A program made the position numbers and the translations under genes. The notes under the pieces are model-generated. The model was not told where the DNA came from and did no database searches. It saw only the letters and a list, made by a program, of their open reading frames with translations. DNA of 64,000 nt from Actomonas sp051209155. Lineage in GTDB: Bacteria; Verrucomicrobiota; Verrucomicrobiia; Opitutales; Opitutaceae. How positions within the stretch are numbered: the first letter of the stretch is position 1; each line of letters opens with the position of its first letter. The stretch lies in NCBI GenBank assembly GCA_051209155.1, contig JBPJGB010000003.1. The stretch is one strand, 5' to 3'. Shown here piece after piece: positions 63,868-64,000 of the stretch.

Positions 63868-63928
63868 GCCTAACGTCTAAGCTGAGACAGGCCGACTTGT
63901 CGGCCTTGTCTCCGGCGATTGGTTCGCC
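63868..63928 (-). repeat. attC-like site 3
   Basis: On the minus strand it begins GGCGAAC and ends GTTAGGC, a perfect match to GTTRRRY whose complement is GCCTAAC. It is 61 bases long, the same as site 2, with the same internal stem and extra A. It contains the stop of the truncated gene at the window edge. Confidence 0.78.
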
Positions 63929-63999
63929 CTTTTCTTCTCAAAACGAGCAACGACTTCGCCGTCACGCACCAGGAGCAACAACTCTCGGTCGGATGAGAC
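63877..63999 (-). CDS. Cassette protein, C-terminus only
   Basis: This frame enters from the right edge (SSDRELLLLVRDGEVVARFEKK) and finishes RANQSPETRPTSRPVSA with a stop inside attC-like site 3. The last 17 residues come from the palindrome. The N-terminus is outside the window. The tail is nearly the same as that of the next cassette protein, because both read the same repeat in the same frame. Confidence 0.6.
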   Translation of the reverse strand, partial: VSSDRELLLLVRDGEVVARFEKKRANQSPETRPTSRPVSA

Positions 64000-64000
64000 G

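Larger units (their letters stand above)
62422..64000 (-). mobile_element. Distal end of a putative integron gene-cassette array
   Basis: Four small genes, all on the minus strand, are separated by 61-74 bp palindromes bounded by R-box-like heptamers. A decayed copy closes the left end. GC is visibly lower than in the flanking chromosome. Each complete gene begins 7-10 bases after a heptamer of the GTT type (GTTGGAC, GTTCGCC, GTTAGGC) and runs to or into the next palindrome. This gene-attC-gene-attC order is that of an integron. The integrase gene and attI would be to the right of the window, because the genes point left. Not proven: no integrase is visible. Confidence 0.7.

Noticed and set aside
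63518..63928. CRISPR array
   Set aside because: Only a few palindromic copies occur, with 350 or more bases of coding sequence between them and no spacer periodicity or cas genes.

Overview
The window is one contiguous piece of a GC-rich Gram-negative chromosome, probably from Verrucomicrobiota and most likely an Opitutaceae-type glycan degrader. That placement is inferred from gene content: LptD and LptE-like envelope proteins, a PEP-CTERM protein, a TonB-dependent receptor, an octahaem cytochrome carrying HEAT and TPR repeats, a metal-ABC permease fused to a DtxR-type repressor as in Chlamydia (same superphylum), and a uronate/arabinoxylan gene cluster. No rRNA, tRNA or CRISPR array was found.

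Layout. 1-1.6 kb: a phosphorelay pair (truncated receiver protein, then a receiver-LuxR regulator). 1.65-7.8 kb, minus strand: transglutaminase-like protein coupled to uvrB, a HAD phosphatase and a coiled-coil membrane protein. 7.9-12.1 kb: glutamate dehydrogenase, a putative Na+/H+ antiporter, a phosphoserine-phosphatase-like HAD, and zinc-free versions of L31 and L36. 12.3-18.1 kb: TonB receptor, then divergent adenine deaminase and exported adenosine-deaminase-like enzyme. 18.1-24.9 kb: a four-gene Mn/Fe ABC operon in which every junction is an ATGA overlap and whose third gene is a permease-repressor fusion; a DtxR/MntR-like palindrome separates it from a divergent Fbp-type permease. 24.9-44.8 kb is mostly housekeeping: glmM, trpD, uppP, rpmF-plsX-fabH, BamD-like, LptE-like, rpe, glgB, lptD, rsmB-like, scpA, trxA, menA. 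44.9-48.4 kb: acylphosphatase, an acidic unknown and the octahaem protein. 48.6-60.7 kb: a cupin-XRE regulator with a perfect palindrome in front of a GH88 / isomerase / Gfo-Idh / SDR run, an AraC regulator, and exported GH3, GH51 and esterase genes. 61.0-62.3 kb: a GH63-type hydrolase.

The last 1.6 kb differs from everything before it. It has visibly lower GC and four small genes of unknown function, all on the minus strand. Between them lie 61-74 bp imperfect palindromes bounded by R-box-like heptamers of the AAC...GTT type. Each complete gene starts 7-10 bases after a GTT-type heptamer, and genes run to or into the next palindrome, which templates similar ANQ-containing C-terminal tails. 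This is the architecture of an integron gene-cassette array seen at its distal end. The integrase and attI would lie beyond base 64000, so the assignment remains an inference.

The two most notable systems are therefore the YtgCR-like permease-repressor operon with its candidate operator, and the cassette array with its attC-like sites.
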